Of a DNA stretch of 8,342 nt, positions 5,347-8,342 are shown piece by piece. A program made the translations under genes and the position numbers. A model generated the notes under the pieces. It saw nothing but the letters and a program-made list of their open reading frames with translations. It made no database searches and was not told the origin of the DNA. How positions within the stretch are numbered: the first letter of the stretch is position 1; each line of letters starts with the position of its first letter. This stretch comes from Desulfobacteraceae bacterium UBA5852 (GTDB taxonomy: Bacteria; Desulfobacterota; Desulfobacteria; Desulfobacterales; UBA5852). The stretch spans positions 9,647 to 17,988 of the forward strand of contig DJGG01000093.1 in NCBI GenBank assembly GCA_002432195.1. The letters run 5' to 3'.

Positions 5347-5852
5347 GCTGGAGGCAATCAGGGGGGGATGGCGCCAAATAGCCGTAACGGCGCGGCCGAG
5401 TTGCTATACCCTGACGCTTCCATTCGGGGACCGCGCCCCAGCTCCGGGAAAGCCGGATCGTGGGTTTGTGCGATGGTGCGACCAGGATGGGCGTCGACCC
5501 CGCGAAATCTCCGAAAATGTCGCCTCGATTGGAGTTTCTTATCGATGTCAGGATGAAATCTACGACTCCGGCCTTCGGCGCCCGATATGGCAAGGAATGT
5601 CAGCAGCTTCGAAAATCGGGCACACCAAAATCCGTGTGCCACCCGTCTTCCAGGGTGCAGACGGGTTTTGGTCTCTGAAGCCTGATAGCATTACCCCTCG
5701 ATCGGCAGTGCCTCCCCGCCCTCCCCTGCCCACCCGAGGCCGGCCCTAGCAGGCGTATGTCTATCAGGTGCTGGGAATGTTGGTCCAGGTGATGCCCGTG
5801 ATGTGGCCGGTGGAGCCTTCGAGCAACTACGGGGAAGACGTGGGCAGGCGGA
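5347..5852. other. 506-bp region without a convincing gene
   Basis: No frame on either strand shows a recognisable protein over this stretch. The frames that are open (for example plus 5468-5749 and minus 5358-5642) have no clear ribosome-binding site and read as Arg/Pro/Ser-rich noise. It contains an 11-bp odd palindrome GCCGTAACGGC (5381-5391) and the tandem hairpins at 5619-5669. Between about 5750 and 5852 there is short protein-like sequence on both strands, including a minus-strand LLEGSTGHITGITWTNIPST ending in TGA. This may be a worn-out gene end. Confidence 0.5.
5619..5669 (+). terminator. tandem hairpins, possible terminator or attenuator
   Basis: Hairpin 1 is GGCACAC (5619-5625), 8-nt loop, GTGTGCC (5634-5640). 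Hairpin 2 follows directly: ACCCGTC (5641-5647), 12-nt loop, GACGGGT (5660-5666), with T at 5666-5669. A third pairing, TGC plus ACCC (5637-5644) with GGGTGCA (5653-5659), would exclude both. The T-run is short, so termination strength is doubtful. It may end the AAA+ operon, about 270 nt after its last stop. Confidence 0.4.
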
Positions 5853-6221
5853 TCAGCCGAAATCCCGCAGGTGGGAAATCAGGCCGTGGGCAAAGCGGAA
5901 TTCCGTGAGTCCGTAAAGGGACAGGCTCTGCCCGGTCTTGAGACCGTTGGGGAGGTTGGCCGCCAGCGTGGCTTCGAAGTGGATGTCGACCGTTGCCGCG
6001 TCCCCGGATTCCGCATAGGTGAGCACGGTCTGCTTTCTTTTGCGGAAGAGCGTGGCCGACTTCTCGGCCATTTCCCGGAGCTGCGCAAGCCCCACGGCCC
6101 GGGCCGTGAGGACCCCTTGGGAATAGTTCTCGAAAACGACTTCCCGATCCATGAGCGCCAGCATCGCGTCAAGATCGCAGGCGTTGTAGGCCTCGATGTA
6201 CCGATCCACGAGCTGCCGCAT
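5853..6221 (-). CDS. NTF2/SnoaL-like domain protein
   Basis: This 122-residue protein is the size of a single NTF2-like (SnoaL/ketosteroid-isomerase superfamily) domain. It opens with the typical helix RQLVDRYIEAYNACDLDAML and then the strand VVFENYSQGVLTARAVGL, which leads to the conserved 'G...LREMAEKSATLF' helix. The rest is beta strands: VLTYAESGDAATVDIHFEAT, SLSLYGLTEFRF, and a final GLISHLRDFG. Members are cone-shaped pockets that act as isomerases, cyclases, dehydratases or simply ligand-binding proteins. I cannot assign a substrate, and no catalytic Asp/His pair is certain. The ATG at 6219-6221 has a G-rich stretch 6 nt upstream; a possible promoter and a hairpin lie further up. It faces away from the AAA+ operon and is likely unrelated to it. 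Confidence 0.85.
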   Translation of the reverse strand: MRQLVDRYIEAYNACDLDAMLALMDREVVFENYSQGVLTARAVGLAQLREMAEKSATLFRKRKQTVLTYAESGDAATVDIHFEATLAANLPNGLKTGQSLSLYGLTEFRFAHGLISHLRDFG

Positions 6222-6484
6222 GGGATGCCCCCGGAGGAGGATTGACCTTCCCGCCGCCGGCCGGGGAAACAGGCCCCGCCGGCGCTGGCGTCGCGCCCCG
6301 GAAGAAAAGGGACGCGTGTTCCGCCTTATTACAACGAATCCGAACCCATCGCAAACCGGTCCGGGATCGCATTGCCACCGTCGCGGGCGGGTTTCCCTTG
6401 CCTGGCGGCCAGCCAGCGATTCGGCCGTCGATTCCGCCGTGGAGGCGGGTCAAAATCCTGTTGTCAAGCGGCGGGCCATACGTT
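6222..6484 (-). promoter_or_regulatory. leader of the NTF2-like gene: weak promoter and strong hairpin
   Basis: On the minus strand TTGCGA (6349-6354) and TAATAA (6326-6331) are separated by 17 nt; TGTAAT (6328-6333) is a better -10 but only 15 nt away. Between this and the ATG lies a hairpin: CGCCGG-type arms at 6255-6266 and 6274-6284, about 11 bp with one bulged C and a 7-nt loop. Such a stem in the 5' leader could affect translation or be a processing site. No gene is visible from 6222 to 6484 on either strand. Promoter confidence is low; the hairpin is plain in the sequence. Confidence 0.35.
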
Positions 6485-6559
6485 GACAGCCTGTGGATAA
6501 ACAAGTATCGGGTCGCAAGGCAAGGCGCGGCCCGAAACGCAGTTTATCCACAGGCTGTC
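6485..6559. repeat. perfect 18-bp inverted repeat around a dispersed-repeat core
   Basis: The arm GACAGCCTGTGGATAAAC (6485-6502) is exactly complementary to 6542-6559, with 39 nt between. The centre carries AAGGCAAGGCGCGGC (6517-6531) and a weaker inner pairing, CGGG-CGC with GCG-CCCG. Positions 6495-6539 match 8257-8301 at 38 of 45 bases, so this is a member of a genomic repeat family. It abuts the stop of the thioesterase gene (TAG on the minus strand, 6559-6561). Its stem may act as a terminator or 3' stabiliser there, although no T-run follows. A small non-autonomous mobile element is another possibility. Confidence 0.75.
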
Positions 6560-6999
6560 TAAGGCCTGTGCCGTTCCGCTTGGTTCCTGGACTTCGCTTG
6601 CAGCTTGAGATCGAACTTGGACTTGTGGATAATGAAGCGTTCGTGCCGCCCGCGGGAAATGAGGTCGAGCTCGTCATAGGCCTCGACGTCGAACACGAGC
6701 CGCCGGCCATCCACTTCCACCAAGCGGACCTTGGCGGTGATGTCCATTCCCGGCGGCGTCGCGGCGACATGGCTCACGTCGATGCGGGTGCCCACGGTCT
6801 GCTCTGCGGGCCAGTCGAGATGGGGGTTGACGGCCTGGATGCACGTCCACTCGATGAGGCCGACCATGTACCCGGTGGCGAAGACATTCGGCATGACCCG
6901 GAATTCCTCCGCTTCCGGGTAAAGGGCCGGGACGCACTTGGATGCATCGGCCCGGAAGGTAAAGGCGTGCTCGAGGCCGGGCCGCAAGGTGTCTCGCAT
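6559..6999 (-). CDS. FlK-like hot-dog thioesterase
   Basis: This 146-residue hot-dog-fold acyl-CoA thioesterase closely resembles fluoroacetyl-CoA thioesterase FlK of Streptomyces cattleya as I remember it. Shared stretches include VFATGYMVGLIEW, HVAATPPG, VDGRRL, GRHERFIIH and a C-terminal KFDLK. The FlK catalytic residues Thr42, Glu50 and His76 correspond to T42, E50 and H77 here, with one residue inserted before the His; the Gly of the oxyanion region is G70. F33 is kept, but the gating Phe36 of FlK aligns with Met36, so strict fluoroacetyl selectivity is doubtful. The enzyme probably hydrolyses a short or unusual acyl-CoA in the cytoplasm. AAAGGAA stands 7 nt before the ATG at 6997-6999. 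It is divergent from the MBL-fold gene, and the stop abuts the 18-bp inverted repeat. Confidence 0.9.
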   Translation of the reverse strand: MRDTLRPGLEHAFTFRADASKCVPALYPEAEEFRVMPNVFATGYMVGLIEWTCIQAVNPHLDWPAEQTVGTRIDVSHVAATPPGMDITAKVRLVEVDGRRLVFDVEAYDELDLISRGRHERFIIHKSKFDLKLQAKSRNQAERHRP

Positions 7000-7320
7000 G
7001 GTGTTTTCCTTTCTGCGCAGAGCGCGCGTGGGCCGCTGGGGGCAAGGCTGCGGTGGAGCGCCGCGGGGCCGCGCGGCCCGTTGCCGTCAGGGGGCTTGAA
7101 CGATATCTACCGGGAAAACGCCCGCGGGATTGATCCCGGGGGCGCCGCGGGGCCGACCCCCGGCTGATCATCGATTCTTAAGGACCCGGCCGCCGCTATT
7201 CTGGTACCACAGCGGCCGCTCCAAAACCATACCCGTTACGGCTACCGCCGAAAACGGCGGCAGGACGCGCGGATCATCCGGCCTGCCTGGCGCGTGGCCG
7301 TAAATATCAAGGAGGTACGC
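7000..7320. promoter_or_regulatory. divergent intergenic region of the thioesterase and MBL genes
   Basis: No gene is seen in these 321 bases. The region is very GC-rich and contains several symmetrical elements. GCGCCGCGGGGCCG occurs twice (7058-7071 and 7142-7155). CGGGAT-TG-ATCCCG (7125-7138) is a perfect 6-bp inverted repeat of operator size. AGCGGCCGCT is at 7211-7220. CCGCCG-AAAA-CGGCGG (7245-7260) is a perfect hairpin. AAGGAGGT at 7309-7316 is the ribosome-binding site of the MBL gene. No convincing -35/-10 pair stands out on either strand. Confidence 0.4.
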
Positions 7321-8223
7321 ATGGTTTTCGATGCTCCCGGGAAAATTACCGACCGCATCTGGCTCGTGGGCCGAAGAGAAGCCTGCGCCTACGTCGTGGG
7401 CGCCGAAGGCGACTATGCGCTCCTGGGCGGGGCCATGGCCTATGCGGCGCCGGACCTGCTGGAGCAGCTGGAACGCTTCGGCCTGGAAGAGCGCGCCATA
7501 CGGCGCATCGTCATCCTGCACAGCCATTTCGATCACTGCGGCATGGTGCCGTTCTTGAAACGCCGCTGGCCCTGGGCCACGCTGACAGCCTCCGCCCGCA
7601 GCCAGGTGCTTCTCCGGGCCCCGAAGGTCATGGACAGCATCGCCAGGCTCAACCAGGCCATGCTGCGGCACAACGGCCTGGCCGCCCGGGAAGCGGAGCT
7701 GAACCCCGGCTTTGCCGGCATCGCGGTGGAAGCGGTCGTGGGCGAGGGCGATGTGCTGACCTGCGGCGGCCTTTCCCTGGAGATCCTCGAGGTCCCCGGG
7801 CATTCGTCGTGCTCCATCGCGGTCTATGTGCCCCAGGAAAAGGCCCTCTTCGCCTCCGATGCCGGCGGCGTCCCCTTCGGGGAGAAGATCTTCACCGCGG
7901 CCAATTCCAATTTCGACCTCTACCAGCAAAGCCTCCGGAAGATGGCCGCCAAGGATGTGGACATCCATCTGGCCGAGCACTTCGGCGCGCATTCCGGCGA
8001 GCAGGGCCGCCGCTTCCTGGAAAGGGCCATCGCCGCGGCGGCCGAAACCCGCAAGGCCATCGAGGACGCCTATGCCGCCACCGGCGATGTGGCCAAGGCC
8101 ACCCGGCTGGTGGCGGACCGGATCATGGCCGATGCGCCCTGCGATTTTCTTCCCCGGGAAGTGGTGGCCCTCGTGGCCGGCCAGATGGTGAATTACGTGG
8201 CCCGGAACAGGACCGCGGACTGA
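7321..8223 (+). CDS. MBL-fold metallo-hydrolase
   Basis: This 300-residue metallo-beta-lactamase-fold protein has the metal motif HSHFDH at residues 67-72. Further ligands are probably H161 in EVPGHSSCS, D180 in FASDAGG, and H220 or H224 in LAEHFGAH. These bind two metal ions and support hydrolysis, as in glyoxalase II, lactonase and related families. The substrate cannot be named. The last 70 residues are a helical extension (ERAIAAAAETRKAIEDAYA and onward) not needed for the fold. The near-perfect AAGGAGGT at 7309-7316 fixes the start at the ATG 7321, not at the in-frame ATG 7294. There is no signal peptide. It diverges from the FlK-like thioesterase, so the two may be co-regulated and act on related acyl compounds; that link is inference. 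A repeat follows 33 nt after the stop. Confidence 0.9.
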   Translation: MVFDAPGKITDRIWLVGRREACAYVVGAEGDYALLGGAMAYAAPDLLEQLERFGLEERAIRRIVILHSHFDHCGMVPFLKRRWPWATLTASARSQVLLRAPKVMDSIARLNQAMLRHNGLAAREAELNPGFAGIAVEAVVGEGDVLTCGGLSLEILEVPGHSSCSIAVYVPQEKALFASDAGGVPFGEKIFTAANSNFDLYQQSLRKMAAKDVDIHLAEHFGAHSGEQGRRFLERAIAAAAETRKAIEDAYAATGDVAKATRLVADRIMADAPCDFLPREVVALVAGQMVNYVARNRTAD

Positions 8224-8256
8224 CGGGGAAGGGAAGCGCGGCGCCTGGCAGGCTGA

Positions 8257-8342
8257 GGATAAAAAAGCATCAGGCCGAAAGGCAAGGCGCGGCGCGATAC
8301 GAAAAGCGGAGCCACCTCGAGTGGTGGTGAGCATTTTCGCGA
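8257..8342. repeat. second copy of the AAGGCAAGGCGCGGC dispersed repeat
   Basis: Positions 8257-8301 match 6495-6539 at 38 of 45 bases, including GGATAAA and the identical 15-bp core (8279-8293), with equal spacing. Beyond the shared part this copy has a hairpin, CCACC (8312-8316), 6-nt loop, GGTGG (8323-8327), and then GAGCATTTTCGCGA running off the window. This layout (AAGGC core, then a short hairpin, then GAGCATTTT) is what I remember of an abundant intergenic repeat in Desulfobacterales. That recollection is unchecked. Confidence 0.65.

Noticed and set aside
5468..5749. 93-residue plus-strand frame after the DUF2997 gene
   Set aside because: No ribosome-binding site, it runs through the tandem hairpins, and its composition is not protein-like.
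7058..7155. Two copies of GCGCCGCGGGGCCG as a transposon or att duplication
   Set aside because: The motif is pure G/C in a very GC-rich stretch, so chance recurrence is likely, and no recombinase gene is nearby.
6493..7167. 224-residue open frame on the plus strand
   Set aside because: Antisense to the FlK-like thioesterase, and its first part runs through the inverted repeat; there is no recognisable motif.
7168..8334. 388-residue open frame on the minus strand
   Set aside because: It is the shadow of the MBL-fold gene: it reads as His/Gly/Arg-rich noise, has no ribosome-binding site, and the plus strand carries intact HxHxDH motifs.

Overview
This is a GC-rich bacterial chromosome segment. 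It most resembles Desulfobacterota (sulfate-reducing deltaproteobacteria). That placement rests on the codon style, on an AAGGCAAGGCGCGGC-type dispersed repeat that I associate from memory with those genomes, and on the Ycf46/Ycf35-type proteins. It is an inference, because no rRNA or other marker gene is present.

Layout. Bases 1-760 are an eroded, low-coding stretch. It holds the C-terminal remnant of an ADP-ribosylglycohydrolase (minus strand, no start), a short unidentified minus-strand frame, four degenerate 11-bp tandem units, and a promoter/operator with a large inverted repeat. Bases 759-1807 are a tightly coupled pair: an XRE-family repressor-like protein and an ImmA/IrrE-family (COG2856) HExxH metallopeptidase, closed by an intrinsic terminator at 1790-1822. 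Just after the terminator lies a second inverted repeat of the same sequence type as the one in front of the XRE gene. A six-gene plus-strand operon follows (1920-5346): an unknown Cys-containing protein, a two-domain AAA+ ATPase of the Ycf46 type, a tiny zinc-ribbon-like protein, a small unknown protein, a Ycf35/DUF1257 protein and a DUF2997 protein. Gaps within this operon run from an overlap to 17 nt.

Bases 5347-5852 have no convincing gene but contain back-to-back, mutually exclusive hairpins. From 5853 the content is metabolic: a minus-strand NTF2/SnoaL-like protein, a perfect 18-bp inverted repeat, a minus-strand hot-dog thioesterase very like fluoroacetyl-CoA thioesterase FlK, and a divergent plus-strand MBL-fold hydrolase. 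A second copy of the dispersed repeat closes the window.

How it may work together. The main candidate system is 700-5346. The XRE protein probably represses its own promoter and the AAA+ operon through the two matching inverted repeats. The co-encoded protease would relieve that repression on a signal, as IrrE does for DdrO and ImmA for ImmR. The induced output would be a Ycf46 AAA+ machine with its recurrent small partners Ycf35/DUF1257 and DUF2997, plus two or three small Cys-containing proteins. This would be a protease-switched, non-photosynthetic version of a module best known by name from algal plastids and cyanobacteria. Its biochemical output is unknown.
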